This document shows, in pieces, positions 21,916 through 34,200 of a DNA stretch of 64,000 nucleotides. This stretch comes from Liolophura sinensis. Lineage: Eukaryota; Mollusca; Polyplacophora; Chitonida; Chitonidae. Made by a program: the position numbers and the translations under genes. Each line of letters opens with the position of its first letter. The stretch's first letter is position 1. The stretch spans positions 54,910,237 to 54,974,236 of the forward strand of contig NC_088302.1 of NCBI RefSeq assembly GCF_032854445.1, in the 5' to 3' direction. The notes beneath the pieces were generated by a model. The model ran no database searches, had not been told where the DNA came from, and saw only the letters and a program-made list of their open reading frames with translations.

Positions 21916-22665
21916 TCCCAGGTTCCCCTTGGGAGGGCACTCGCTGTTTCATTCAGTTGAAGCATTGTATTGCTTCCAGCCAATCATTCCTTGCCTCTAT
22001 GCATCTGTCTGATCCTTGCCCAATATAGTGGTGTGTTTGAACCCAGCTCTCACCAGCTTTTCCCCGCTCTTCCTCAGCATTAAATCAAAGGGTTTGCCAG
22101 GTCTTGTACTTTGGACACTGCAGTTTTCTCCACCCATACCCCTGACAACTATCATATACCTGACTGGCCACAGAACACAAAAGAGATAGACCTAACCACA
22201 AATAAAATATTCCAATATATTTTCACTTCTATTAGAGCATTCTATAAGGCTGTATATAGATTGTGATGGCACCAGTGCATGTAGGCTATTTGTCAACCCA
22301 AACGGTCTTCAGACCATAAGCCAGATCAGAACAGCAAATTAAACTGGCAACTTCCTCAAACATCAGTACAGAACAGTGTAAAGACAAACATGCTCAGGAA
22401 AAAAAGGCCCCATGTGCTTGCCCGGCACTGATCTGGCTTAATATTGTACAAGCCATATGGACATGAAAGGCCATTCATTTACGTTAGGCCTATATCCCAG
22501 CACTCATCAAAATCAAAGCATTTGTTCTGTCAATTAACAATCAGCCAAGCATGCCGGAAAACTGCTGACCCAATGTAGACCACTTATCCAGATGTTTACC
22601 AGGTGATCGAGGTGGTAAGCGGGTTAAATCACTGAGCGTGACAGAGTTACCTCGCCTGATTACAG
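21916..22665. other. intergenic stretch upstream of the TRIM gene
   Basis: No repeats or exons recognised. It presumably contains the promoter and 5' UTR or a 5' non-coding exon of the gene at 22804. The string attacag at 22659-22665 could be an acceptor for a spliced 5' leader. No clear TATA box was assigned. Confidence 0.5.
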
Positions 22666-22803
22666 GTGTTTGTGTTTCCGGTACGTGTCGTTCAGTCCGC
22701 ACGTAACTCGTTCCCCGTTATCGCGGTCAGCACCGTCACGAGTGCCACTGAGACTCAGTTACCCGAAGTCTCCTACGGTCTGCTATTCCAACCACATTTA
22801 ACC

Positions 22804-25800
22804 ATGTACGATGACTTTCTCTGCTGTCCGCTGTGCCAGGAGGCCCTCCGATCGCCCAAACTTCTCACCTGTCTGCATACATTTTGTTCGGACTGTCTGA
22901 TTGCTTACGTAGACAGGGTAACCTCCAGGGAGACGGCCAGCGATTTGACAGATGCCCAGTCTTCGCCCGACCTCAAACCAATCTCGGGAAACAGGTATGG
23001 ATTTAAAGGAATATCCTGTCCCGTGTGTGAAGTCGTCAGTTATAAAAACAGAAAAATTGACGAGGTCTTTGTGGAAAGTTTGCCAGATAATGATTTTATC
23101 AGCGGCCTACTTAAAGCTGTGGACTCTTGTCCGCCGGCGCAGCTCTCGTGTACATTGTGCACCGGCTCGGCGAGCTGCAGCAGTGCCGGCAGTGTGAATA
23201 GTGATGTCAACCAAGCCAGTACCGAAATCGACTCGGCCGAGGACGGGGGCAGCAACAAATCTGGCGCAGTGGCGTGGTGTTTTGACTGTAAAGAAGGTCT
23301 GTGTGAACAGTGTAGAGACAAGCATGTCCAATGCCCCGCTACACGTAAACACTCCCCCGTCGATATATCACGTGTACTTGAAGTGTCATTAGAAAAAAGA
23401 CGACAAGTGCAAACGCGCTGTTTAATACATCCTGATGAATGTGTGAAGTACTATTGCGTGAACTGCCGTGTTCTAGGCTGTATGGAATGTACTGTGTTAA
23501 ATCATAAAAAACATTACTGTGTTTCCACTAAAGAAGCGATTAAACTGTACCGACCTGAATTGGAAGGACTAAAAAAGAAACTTCGTCACTATCATAATGA
23601 TATGCACGAGATCAAAAACGCGATTCCGTCTTATCTAGAAAAAGCCGGCCAGCGGTGTGAGAGAGACATTAATGACTATTTCGACAAACTTGTTGACATG
23701 CTGCGTAAAAAGCAGTCTGAGCTGTTAACAGAGCTTAAACAAATACGTGACGTGGAAGATACGAAAGCTCTGCAGTCAGCCGATCTCTCTGATAAGTTCT
23801 GCAGGACGGCTCAGCGGATGTACGCCATGTTGAGATACCTGCTCAAATACGGATCAGAAACTGAGCTGCTTCTCCATTACGAGAACATACGGAAACACGA
23901 CATCATGCAACAAATCATTCGACAGCAAGACGAGAAGCTGGCCCGATACACATTCTATAGCGGAAACATTGAGCAGAGTTTAGAGGCCTCACTAGAGACT
24001 GGCCAAAGCCTTGACGTGTCATACTTCCGGGGCGATTTTGTCCCGAAAGCTTTAAGGTTATGCAAAAACACCTCCGAAAAAATCACCATGAAGTGTGAGT
24101 TAAATTCTAATGGTAAAAGAGCTCGTACTAGATTGTTACTTGACGATGGTGAGGATTTTGAAACGAAACCTAAAAGTCTGACGAAAATGAATTCTCGCAG
24201 CCAAAGCGTGTCTAATATCGCCATCTTAGCCTCGCTTTCGGATCGAAGAAACAGTGACGCCAGCACAAGTGATGACATCGGTCTGGAAAATCAGTTCCAG
24301 ACAGAAAGCAAAGAAAATTTTGTCATTTCGAATTTGGCGTCCCCTGCAACTTGGAGTATGTCGCACAAAAACCAGTCCCCTCGCCAACCTCCTACCAGGG
24401 ATAAAGATTTAGAAAGACGGTTAAAACACAGAAAAGTAGAGAAACCCCAGAACAGTTCCAATTTGCAGTCTTCCATGGGGCTGTCCAAAAGCGTTACGGA
24501 CATTTCACTGTTGTTAGGCAGCAGTAAGGATGGCCTATCGGTGCCCAGTTCTGTGAAATCCGAAGTGGTAAAGAGGGCTAAGCGTAGCCTAAGGCCTCGG
24601 CCGAGAAGTACGATTGATTCGTCGGGTCACGTTATACCGGAGTCGAAAGAAATAAGTAACGCGTTTGAGCGGCTAAGGCGTTTAGCTAATATGGACAACC
24701 AATCGCCTGAAAGGAAACTCGCTCCCGACCGAACTGCGGCGCGACTCAAGCGTATGAGTCTGTACAGACCGGCGTCACAACGTGCAGGATCGGTGGAGAA
24801 CGTTTCACGCGCACAAACCGACGTTTCTCCCGATTCTCCGTCCGATTCTCTACTTAGGTCTCCAACAGTCATGGCCGTGCACGGCTTTGACCAAGACGAG
24901 GAAAAACCAAGCAGACGACATCTTTATTTGGAACAGCTAGACGGAGAGATGGATTTCTCTTTCGAAGAGGAACTCGAATCCGCTCTTGAGAACATCGGTG
25001 ACAGTGGTCAGGATGAAGGGAAGGACACTAGCTCTGAGATACAAACGTCTCTGGAAACCAGCACGAACAGGGAAGAATTGGACGATAAGCATACCGATTT
25101 CGAAATCCCTATCAGGCTGTCGACGGATCCTCTCATTGTTTTCAACTGTCGTGACACTGGCGCTCACGATGCTGCCCCAAGCCATGACGATGACGGCCGC
25201 TATCCGGCGGGCGTCGTGTGTCTAGCTGACGGCAACATGGTGGTGGCTGACGCCGCAGACAACTCAGTCAAGCTCTTCACATCCACAGGAATCTTCCTGG
25301 ACACCTTCTGCTTACACGGCAAAGATCCAGAACCAAGGGACATAACTGGCACCACCGACGACCAAGTGGCTGTACTGTATCACGAGAGGCAATTGATAGC
25401 TTTTTTATCAACAAAAAACAAATTGTTTTTAGAAAAAACCGTTGCGACCTCGAAAGGATATGTTGCCATATCCGGTTATGACGAATTTCGTCTTGTTGTA
25501 ACGTGTGTGTTTCCGTCGTCCATTGATATCATTCAAATGGACGGCACAATTGAACGTTCTATTGACTTGTTCAAGATGGTGCCGATGGCGGACAAGCCTT
25601 TGTTCCTCCAACCATGGTACATATCCTGTTCAGACAGGGGAGAAATCATTGTCTCGGAGAACAGCCAGAAATTTGTGTTAGCAGTCACCAAAAATTTTAG
25701 TCCCAAATTTGTGTACAAATCAGAAGATGACAGTTTGCGTTCTGCTCGTGGAGTGTGCGTGGTCGTCCATGGCAACGTCTTGTTGGTGGACGAGGTGTCG

Positions 25801-26004
25801 GGCAACATCCGGGTGATTTCATCACTGGGATCTTTCCTTGGTTATGCCTTCCCAGATGGCTTCCGGTTGGACAATCCTCTAAATGTCGCTTATGGCAGTG
25901 ACCACAGTGTCGTCGTCCTTCAGAAAAATGGGGACGTTAAAGTGTACAAAATTGAGGACAGCGCAAGTGATCCTGTTATTGACTGCTGGGAACTGAAAAT
26001 TTGA
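22804..26004 (+). CDS. TRIM-NHL-type RING E3 ubiquitin ligase, single exon
   Basis: One open frame of 1066 codons from ATG 22804 (accATGt context). The frame is open from ATG 22666, but the extra 46 residues lack family resemblance, and in TRIM proteins the RING is at the very N terminus. Residues from 22804: RING at about 7-75 (CPLC, CLHTFCSDC, CPVC), with a roughly 40-residue insert before the last Cys pair; a diverged first B-box at about 116-185 (CTLC, CFDC, CEQC); second B-box at about 206-238 (CLIHPDE, CVNC, CMECTVLNH, H); coiled coil at about 245-355; a Ser/Arg-rich, probably disordered linker at about 380-790; NHL-like beta-propeller repeats at about 790-1066 (VCLADGNMVVADAADNSVKLF and NVLLVDEVSGNIRVI, for example). 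Family knowledge: RING/B-box/coiled-coil/NHL proteins (TRIM2, TRIM3, TRIM71, TRIM45/56-like) are cytosolic ubiquitin ligases, and the NHL propeller binds RNA or protein. Intronless members are expanded in molluscs and other lophotrochozoans. The paralogue cannot be assigned, so no symbol is given. Base composition is more CpG-rich than its surroundings. Confidence 0.93.
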   Translation: MYDDFLCCPLCQEALRSPKLLTCLHTFCSDCLIAYVDRVTSRETASDLTDAQSSPDLKPISGNRYGFKGISCPVCEVVSYKNRKIDEVFVESLPDNDFISGLLKAVDSCPPAQLSCTLCTGSASCSSAGSVNSDVNQASTEIDSAEDGGSNKSGAVAWCFDCKEGLCEQCRDKHVQCPATRKHSPVDISRVLEVSLEKRRQVQTRCLIHPDECVKYYCVNCRVLGCMECTVLNHKKHYCVSTKEAIKLYRPELEGLKKKLRHYHNDMHEIKNAIPSYLEKAGQRCERDINDYFDKLVDMLRKKQSELLTELKQIRDVEDTKALQSADLSDKFCRTAQRMYAMLRYLLKYGSETELLLHYENIRKHDIMQQIIRQQDEKLARYTFYSGNIEQSLEASLETGQSLDVSYFRGDFVPKALRLCKNTSEKITMKCELNSNGKRARTRLLLDDGEDFETKPKSLTKMNSRSQSVSNIAILASLSDRRNSDASTSDDIGLENQFQTESKENFVISNLASPATWSMSHKNQSPRQPPTRDKDLERRLKHRKVEKPQNSSNLQSSMGLSKSVTDISLLLGSSKDGLSVPSSVKSEVVKRAKRSLRPRPRSTIDSSGHVIPESKEISNAFERLRRLANMDNQSPERKLAPDRTAARLKRMSLYRPASQRAGSVENVSRAQTDVSPDSPSDSLLRSPTVMAVHGFDQDEEKPSRRHLYLEQLDGEMDFSFEEELESALENIGDSGQDEGKDTSSEIQTSLETSTNREELDDKHTDFEIPIRLSTDPLIVFNCRDTGAHDAAPSHDDDGRYPAGVVCLADGNMVVADAADNSVKLFTSTGIFLDTFCLHGKDPEPRDITGTTDDQVAVLYHERQLIAFLSTKNKLFLEKTVATSKGYVAISGYDEFRLVVTCVFPSSIDIIQMDGTIERSIDLFKMVPMADKPLFLQPWYISCSDRGEIIVSENSQKFVLAVTKNFSPKFVYKSEDDSLRSARGVCVVVHGNVLLVDEVSGNIRVISSLGSFLGYAFPDGFRLDNPLNVAYGSDHSVVVLQKNGDVKVYKIEDSASDPVIDCWELKI

Positions 26005-27100
26005 TTTCCAATACCAGTTAGATTTTAGTTAAATGTACTGTTTCATCTTAGAGTAGTAACAGAACAAATATCTTTGTATGCAAATCGAGCTTTTACGTAT
26101 CCCCAGTATTGATTTTTAACTTGTAATGATGTTCCTCTGTGACATTTGTTGCCCGCATATGACCAGGTGTCACTGGTTCTGTATAGCCTTCGAGCCTTAT
26201 ATTGGGACATAACTTGTTCTTTCCATGATGTTCTTCAGTGATATTTAGTTTGCATGTGGCCGGACATTCCATTAATTGACTCATGGCTGGTTTTGTGCGT
26301 CTCCTTTATTCAATAGTATTCTCTAGAATGTCATTTAGGGTTGCTGTAATCGGTAGATGAGGTGATATCGCACTGGTTCAGTAGAGCCTTCACGTATTGA
26401 GTTGGTCTCTCTACGGCTGATTTTCACCATCCCATTGCCGTCTTATTCCAGTAACATGTCCCAGGTGCTCACATACATTATAGCCCCAGACACAGCTTAG
26501 TAGTCTGCACACAGAAGCATGTGTGTCGCAGGGCGTATTATTCTGTGTCTGATATCAGCTTGTACGTTGCCCAGGGCTACATCTGCCGTAATATTCCCCT
26601 ATACCTTTGTTATGTTGAGGTCCTTTATGTTTCCATCTCTATAGGCCTACATTAAACCAGGGGAAATGCATGAAAATGAAGATGCTATATCTCGTGCACG
26701 TGATTGTGAGAAAAGCCACGAGATCATCACTTAAACTTGTCAACCGTCTCTTCATTATCCCACAGCAGCTGTATGTGTATGGGACTGTTTAATAATTTGT
26801 CAACACTTGCACGTCAAAAAAATAACGATTTGTGAAAAGGCCAGAATTGAAGACAAATCGATTTTAATAAGGTACGTTTCGTATTTATGTGGATATCAAA
26901 AAAAATATTAAGTTTAAAAAGGATTAAATAAGAAAACCTGAAAAAAAATAAATAAATAAAAAGGAGCTAAAGAGAGAAACTAGGTTTTTCCACGTTAACA
27001 CATTTTTATGGCGAGATTAAGCATGACGTTTACTCATGGTCATACAGGGGCATGTAGTTGTAATTGTGTAGTTGTTGGAGTACTGTGTTAGTGGCTGAGA
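26005..27100 (+). other. 3' flank of the TRIM gene
   Basis: AT-rich, with a degenerate direct duplication of about 40 bp (gatgttcctctgtgacattt near 26129 and gatgttcttcagtgatattt near 26228). The first AATAAA motifs are in the aataaataaataaa run near 26948. No other gene seen. Confidence 0.55.
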
Positions 27101-27169
27101 ATGAGTCCAGCCTTACGCCATAGTCGCGCGAGGTTTAACGAGGAGTTGAACGACATTTTCCTAAGCCAG
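27101..27169 (+). CDS. possible first coding exon, 23 codons
   Basis: ATG in gagaATGa, then 23 codons (MSPALRHSRARFNEELNDIF and LSQ) to a plausible donor CAG-gtatga at 27170, in a local CpG-rich patch (tagtcgcgcgagg) within AT-rich DNA. No downstream exon was recognised, so this is only a candidate for the start of a gene whose remainder lies beyond long introns or outside the window. It could equally be chance. Confidence 0.25.
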
Positions 27170-30100
27170 GTATGAAAGTCTGCTAGAGCATGTTGAGTAA
27201 CCCGGATGTGGATGTTTTACATGCGACACCACCAACAAAGCCTCATGCTTACAAAGCTCCTACTAAATCCTGTCAATAACCATAGTGAGACCTGTGGCTT
27301 TCATGCCATACGCTGGTCCCTCACGTTTAGATTGATAATCCCAGGTTACGGCTTTCACAGCACTTTACCGTATGTTCAAAATAATGGGAGACAACTTTTG
27401 TACTCAGTTGTGCAAAACCACAAATCACCAACGTGGACCTTTCCGGAAGCTTCGAATCGCCGTAATTTTTGCTTTTAACAAAACCCACAAAGTCTTAACT
27501 GCGACCTTTGGATTAGTTAAGATGTATGTAAGTGGTCGGATTATACTAGTACGTGCCTCAGAACCGGTGTGACTAGTACTTCATAAGTATGTCAAACTTG
27601 CACGTAGTGCCCACCCATTGACGTGAGCTTAACTGACCACGTGTTTGACAACATGACAGAATGCATGCAGTACAAAATACACGCAGGCTATAGGCCTAAG
27701 TCGATTTTTTAGTCCTAGTAGCTACTGAACTCATGTATTCTAGTCTAATTAAATCACCCGTCCCACAGGCCCCAAACCCATTCAGCACTTGTATTGTTGG
27801 ATGTAATGTGACGAAAGCTCATGTTAACGTCTTTTTCAAAGACAACTTTTAAGTTAACTATACTGAGCCAGTATGAAGTTAATTCATTATTGGAACAGTA
27901 CACACTGTATTTTTGTTTCCACTCAGCTTGAATGAGGACCATGTGTGGTTTTACAATTACATTGAAACAGTTCATACTTCAGACTGCGTAATTACATTTT
28001 GAGCATCAAACTGTATCAGTTTCACTTATCACCTCCCAGCAACCAATCGAATCTTACGTTATTGTCTTTATAACGACTGCTTTAAGTGCCCTCAGAAAAT
28101 AACTTAAAAACCTAAATATTATTTATGTGTGCCGGTAGTTATGATGGTAACTGCATGTTAATTTTCGTTATTTCTCTGTCTTTAAGTATTAACTATGGAA
28201 GCATTATTTCCATGCATACTGGTGTAGCTATAATTGTTAGCTTTATATGCGTGTCTGGTATATTATTAGTTAAATATTATCTGCAGTGTTATACTTTTGT
28301 CCACAACGGGTACTAGAGATGCCCGATCGACGCCTGTCGTAACTCGGTGTAAACTGAATAATGAATTGGCTAAATGTATCCATGCTGATGCACGTAGCCA
28401 GATGTTATTGACGTTTTGTTACAGTATTTTTTCCCATGCACACATTCGTGCTGAATCTGAAAAATCTCCAAAAGAGAGCATTGCACATGCTATAAATAGA
28501 AAATGCTATTGAACGCTTTTTACAGTGAAACCGCTTTTGTGCTATGTGATTGCACTGAGCCATATTAGGGCTTTATGTAAAGTATAGGAAAAAGCCACGT
28601 GATTTAAATGTGTCGGTGTTGTTGTATAGATGATGTATAATGAAATATAATAACGTGAGCTTTATACTGAAGCAGTTATGACATAAAGTTGTCAAATTGT
28701 GATAAGAACCACACGAAGTCCACGTAGCCGTTGATGCGAAACAGAAATTAGAAAGGAAGCGTTTCAGTTTTATAGTGTAAATGTAAATCAGACTAGGTGT
28801 TATTATCTACTTATAGGCCTACAAGAACATTTCTTGCACCTATGCAATTATTTTTCCACGTATGCGTTTCTAACGTGCAGACATGATTTTCGACACGCGA
28901 CCACTGTAGTCAAGGTTATAGGCCGCTAGGCGATGTGCACTGAAATCTGAAATCTACTCCTATCTGTATAAGTCATATCAAAGGTTACGCGATGTGTCCA
29001 CCCATGTTTGTAGGACGATGATATTGTTTTAATATTTCACTGTATACCCATTGTATGATAATACCTGGCGGGCGTAAAGTTCACAAGTTTAAATTGTTAA
29101 CACCTGCTACTCTTGGCAGTAGATGTCAAGCTTTGCTGACTCATTGTAAGGGGGTTTTCTGCCTTTGTCCCTATATATGCCTTGTAAAACATTCCGCATC
29201 GGTGGATATGTGTGAGAGAAATATCACACTGTGCTGTGTGATTTCTAATAATGGGTGATTAGATCTATGTACAAAAGAATGCTTTTAATTATTGAAATTA
29301 AATTATTTATTTGTTAGCATAAAAAGTCTGTTAGTTCAAGGCATACTTCGGGCCTTACTTTTTAGTAACTTTGAGGTTCAGTTTGAGACAGTAGTGATCC
29401 CATCAAGGCCCCAGTGGAATCATTGGCTCCAAAGTCATCTGTGAATCAATGGAACAACGTTAGTCGGGGGTAAAGAGTCATCAATTTATTCCTTCGTGGC
29501 AGTCAATCATTTCTCGACATGTGCATTTCTAACAGCCATACACGAGATTTTCGACATGGGGCCACTATAGTCAACCAGGCGATGTGTTGTACGGGGAAAG
29601 TTTAGAAAAAGTGATTTACGAAGTTTTGTGGAATATTGGCGGAGAGAAATTGTCCAGCTGCTAAGACTAGACTGTATCCTGCCTGTGTGTAAAATAGTTC
29701 ATCTTGCATGGGGAATGAGTTTGTTTACATGTGCATGATGTAGACATGGGGACTGAATTGTTGTTGAAGGGTGAACATTGGATGCTGGCTTATGTATAAT
29801 GGGACAAGGATTCCTTATTCATCCATACAGACAATATGTCAGGACGTATATATACATAGTCAGCCTCTTACATTATCCTAAGTCGGATACATCCTCTGTG
29901 TTAACATTTTTATATAAAGATGGTGATAATTTCGGCAAATCCTTCATTAACCTTCTAGTTGCAAAATCCTCTATTGACGTATACCAGTAATAATTTGGAC
30001 GCATCCTATACTTCGAAGCTATTATTATTTTAATCTCATAGAGCGCTACATTGTACAGAAAAGCTTATATTAAAATGTGTTTAAAGACACCAGACCCTAA

Positions 30101-30200
30101 CGTATACCACACGCTATATATATGTTAAAGTTCAAGGTAGAGGATATATGCAAGACTTCATGGTTAATTTGTGGCATGCTTCATGCTGCATGAATGTCAG
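27170..30200. other. stretch without recognised feature
   Basis: AT-rich sequence. Open frames up to about 75 codons on both strands, none with a recognisable domain or coherent splice context. Confidence 0.55.
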
Positions 30201-30614
30201 CATAACTGGACGACAGTGATGACCATTAAACTACTGTTAATTCCTATAGTATACCGGTGGCTTTACAACAATGCATGTTTTCAATATCCTAAACGTTTGA
30301 TAACATAACTGGACGAAAGTGATGACCATTAAACTACTGTTAATTCCTATATTACACCGGTGGCTTTACAACAATGCATGTTTTCAATATCCTAAACGTT
30401 TGATAACATAACTGGACGAAAGTGATGACCATTAAACTACTGTTAATTCCTATATTATACCGGTGGCTTTACAACAATGCATGTTTTCAATATCCTAAAC
30501 GTTTGATAACATAACTGGACGACAGTGATGACCATTAAACTACTGTTAATTCCTATATTATACCGGTGGCTTTACAACAGTGCATGTTTTCAATATCCTA
30601 AACGTTTGATAACA
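30201..30614. repeat. 103-bp tandem repeat, 4 copies
   Basis: Copies start at 30201, 30304, 30407 and 30510. Unit begins cataactggacgacagtgat and includes ataccggtggctttacaaca. Identity is very high, indicating recent duplication. Confidence 0.96.
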
Positions 30615-30896
30615 TACTTGTTTATAGTATTTTATCTATTTTTCGTCTGTACTTCGTCTACGGTTCCTTGGACGTAGAAATGAATATCAATACCATGCAG
30701 AATATCTTTCTGAGGATTGTTTTACATATGGGCATCTGTGATATTTGTTTACAAAGACAGACCTGTACCGTGATGGGGTGCCGAACAATCATTTTACTCG
30801 CATGTATGAAACACTTTGTTATGACTAAAATCCATATGTATACTGCATACAGGGTGATTATTTGCCAACGAGTAACAAGCAATACATTGTGAATGT

Positions 30897-31130
30897 GACT
30901 ATTTGTCTGTAGTTAATCGTGTATTCCATTACCTTGTCTTACTCTACACACTATTTACCTGGTCTCTCTGTATCCACACTGACTCACACTGACTATTTGT
31001 CTGTAACAAATCGTGTTTTCCATTACCTTGTCTTACTCTACACACTATTTACCTGGTCTTTCTGTATCCACACTGACTAACACTGACTATTTGTCTGTAA
31101 CAAATCGTGTTTTCCATTACCTTGTCTTTC
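30897..31130. repeat. 94-bp tandem repeat, about 2.5 copies
   Basis: Starts at 30897, 30991 and 31084. Unit gactatttgtctgtaacaaa, tcgtgttttccattaccttg, and so on. The first copy differs slightly (gtagttaatcg). Confidence 0.92.
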
Positions 31131-31984
31131 TGTACCCTCAGTCTTTATGCTACGATATAATTGTGTCGGCGGTGGTTTAACGTTTAACAGAAATGCGATT
31201 TTATGTTTTAATTATTGCAATTTGTTACCGATTCGATTGTTATTAAAGTTGATTTTTGAAAAGAAATTGTTTTCCAGCTTTTATGGAAATAGTTGTAGGT
31301 GATGTTTGTCCGTTAGTTAAAGATGCAGAGTAGTTTGGATAAATATTGGCCTATACACCCCCCATGTATGCAGGTAAGCCGATACGCATACAACAGTTAG
31401 TCACATCATGGGAGTATATCGGGTGGCCATAAAACTGGGCCGTACTTTGATGCTGCATTGCTCCATTACCCTTTGATCAAACCCTTTCAAACTTCAGAAA
31501 TTCAAATGGCATTATTTTGTTAATATACTGACCAATTTTCAAGGTCATAGCTTGAGTAGTCTTTATATGGTTGCTTGGCACACACAGCTTGCAGTAATGA
31601 TTGCTTGTCACATATATCTTCCATCACTAACAATAGCTGGTCACATTGGTGTCCATGTCGATATTATCTATCACCTGGATCTGTGCATAGCTCATCGGCA
31701 TGATGTTTCAGTAAAGCAGTACGTTTCTTATGGTAGTGACAAATCCGTACTTCTGTAGAATAACGATGATATATGACCGAAATGTACGGAGGGCTATACT
31801 ACACTGTAAGAGGCAAATCATGAAAACTCGAAGACAGTATATGCCTTTGTTTGGTCACATTGTAATCGGAAAGGCGTGGACTCAAATATTAAAACACCCT
31901 GACGGAAGCATCACGTCTTGCATGAAAAGTATGGACCACGTGGTGATTCTTTTGTCTGCATTAATTATGCCTCGTTAGAACGTT

Positions 31985-32225
31985 CAACAGTTCAATTTAA
32001 AAGACAATAATTTAAGTGAACGTAAGCTGTTTGGTATGCTTGCCCCAGGATTAACGCAACATGAAACTGCAAGGCCCATGCATTGCCACAACACGATTGC
32101 TGCTCGTGCCCGACGTCACAGAAATTTTCAGAACGTCAGGGATCCTCTCCGTTCTGGTATGTCGGCGTGCAAACGCCTTTCAAGACGCACTACTAACGAC
32201 CATGTGCGGCCTCTTGATTAAAAAC
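31985..32225 (+). pseudogene. Tc1-type transposase N-terminal fragment
   Basis: The frame from 32036 reads MLAPGLTQHETARPM, then VRDPLRSGMSACKRLSRRTT and NDHVRPL. The order and spacing match the paired helix-turn-helix DNA-binding part of Tc1-like transposases (G-L-S-Q-x-x-V-A-R, then D-x-x-R-S-G-R-P). No catalytic domain follows within the next several hundred bases, so it is a truncated relic. Confidence 0.6.
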
Positions 32226-32384
32226 AAGTTGCTCTTTCGCCTGAAAAAGAAACAATTACACATGCATTTAAATGTAAGAAAGAAATACGCTTAAATATAC
32301 CCAGACACAGTTTCTTTGCTGAGTTAGTATACTTCTAAACAAAATGCTAGCCCATCAGGTCGGACCCAACATAGCACGTAGAGC

Positions 32385-32515
32385 CTGGCACATGTTCATA
32401 CGTCGTCCAACCCCAGGCTCAACATGGTATGCTCCAACCATAATGCTGGCCGCCGTCGTATATGTGAAATATTCTTGAGTACGGCGTAAAACACCAATGA
32501 AATAAATAAATAGAT
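32385..32515 (+). mobile_element. Nin-DC-type SINE fragment
   Basis: Contains ccataatgctggccgccgtc, gaaatattcttgagtacggc, gtaaaacaccaatgaaataa and an ATAAATA tail, the same 3' part as at 58664-58897. The head is lost. Confidence 0.8.
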
Positions 32516-34049
32516 ATGTTGTCTTACAGGAAAATTTCACCTACAACTTGAACTTATCCTAATGTTCGATATGCACTGAATTACACCAGTCAACGGATGT
32601 CAAAGAAATGCCAAAATCTTCATCGGCTAACCCTCTTTCAAAACTAATCCTGCCATTGAAACTTGTGGATTGAGAAATCAAACCGACGTTCGCAGTGTAA
32701 CATCGAACCACCGTCAAGGTAGGTAGGCCTATCTATATATGCCGATTGTCTGAAAGTACCCGATTACCTGTATATTTGAGGACAAAAAGGAGGCGAAACG
32801 AAATACTCAGTTTTAATTGTGTAAAAAAAAAATCCTCCAACGTTTGGTGAATAAGAGCAATTCCGAAGTTAAACTCTTTTCTGGGGCAAACATGTATACT
32901 TCATCCTGCAGAGAAACGCTGCCATTTGGTCTGAGGACGACTGACTAACAGCACACCCTTAAATTACTTTGCACTCCTGTAAACAGAGGAACAAGACAAA
33001 AAATAATCTCGCTGTTTCGAGGCACACTTTGGTATTTTTATTTCGATTCCCCATTTATGGGATAAACAGAATGTCCAATTCGTGACCTGTAGGCCTAGTA
33101 TCAAATTTATTAAACTTCATCAAAAACCAGAGGTTCCAAACAAAAAAGAATTTATTCTTCATAGTTTGAATCTGTATTTAAGAACACATTTTAAAGACGC
33201 TATAAGTTTTATTGTTCAAGGGAAGATAATAGTGTGCATATAGTCTGTAACGGCATTGCTCGATGATCTCCCTTGAGTAGTCGTGAAATCGGTATATCTG
33301 CAGCGCCGTAGCTGATATTGTAGGGGTAAATGTTCAGATGTGACAGATGTGAAAAGCACAAGATTGTCGCTAAAGTACACAGATGGATATGCCTAGGGCA
33401 GTACATATAAATATAATTAAAATGCAAGGCTGCACTTGGGTTGTGCAGTAAGCAATCAGGCCTTGTAATAAATACGTATTCGTGTGAAAAATGAAATTCA
33501 TTTTTTCATGTCGAATGCTTGAGGGCGCCATTCGTTACACACTCAGCGTGACAGAGACATTAAAGAAATGCAGATGATAGAGCAGTTATTTTACGGAATT
33601 GATATTTGGGTGTATCTTGCCGTATTTTGCCAAAGTAAACAGACTGTGGTATCGTACAGGCAGACTGACTTGTACAAGAAGTCATAAGTAATCTAGTTGT
33701 TATATCATGCGTTTGGGACATTGTGCGATAACCATATTAAAAAAAAACAAAAAAACAAAAAAAAAAAAAACAGTACGACTGGTTCTGCGGGAAGGTGGTT
33801 ACAAACCCCTTGGACAGAAGTATTGGGTGTTCAAAACAAGTTCGGGTTTTTTGACAGCGGGCTTTGTGTCAAGCGGTTGATCATACATTTACCTGGCTAA
33901 GGGCGGATTCCCCACCCATAAACCTCACCTCCGCCTTATCAGGAAAATATTCCTGGGATATACAGATAGCACATATAAAGAAATAAATAATATACAAGGA
34001 GAGGGGTTCATTTATTTCCTTTCCTAACGAAGAAAACTTTATTCGATGC
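32516..34049. other. stretch without recognised gene
   Basis: AT-rich. A run of A with interspersed C at 33738-33771 could be a retroposon tail, but no element body was identified next to it. Confidence 0.5.
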
Positions 34050-34200
34050 TATCGGGTCGTGCAACAACCTGCGGATGGTTGTGGGTTTCTCCTGGGCTCT
34101 TCCCGGTTTTCTCCGACCATAACGCTGGCCCCCGTCGTATAAGTGGAAAATATTCTTGAGTACGGCGTAAAACACCAATGAAATAAATAAATAAATTTAT
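34050..34200 (+). mobile_element. Nin-DC-type SINE fragment
   Basis: cgtgcaacaacctgcggatg, tgggctcttcccggttttct, accataacgctggcccccgt, aatattcttgagtacggcgt and an aaataaataaataaat tail. Nearly intact 3' domain without the tRNA head. Confidence 0.82.

Noticed and set aside
22666-22803. Upstream ATG of the TRIM gene adding 46 residues
   Set aside because: The extension lacks family similarity and the RING would no longer be N-terminal. ATG 22804 has a good start context. Kept as an alternative only.
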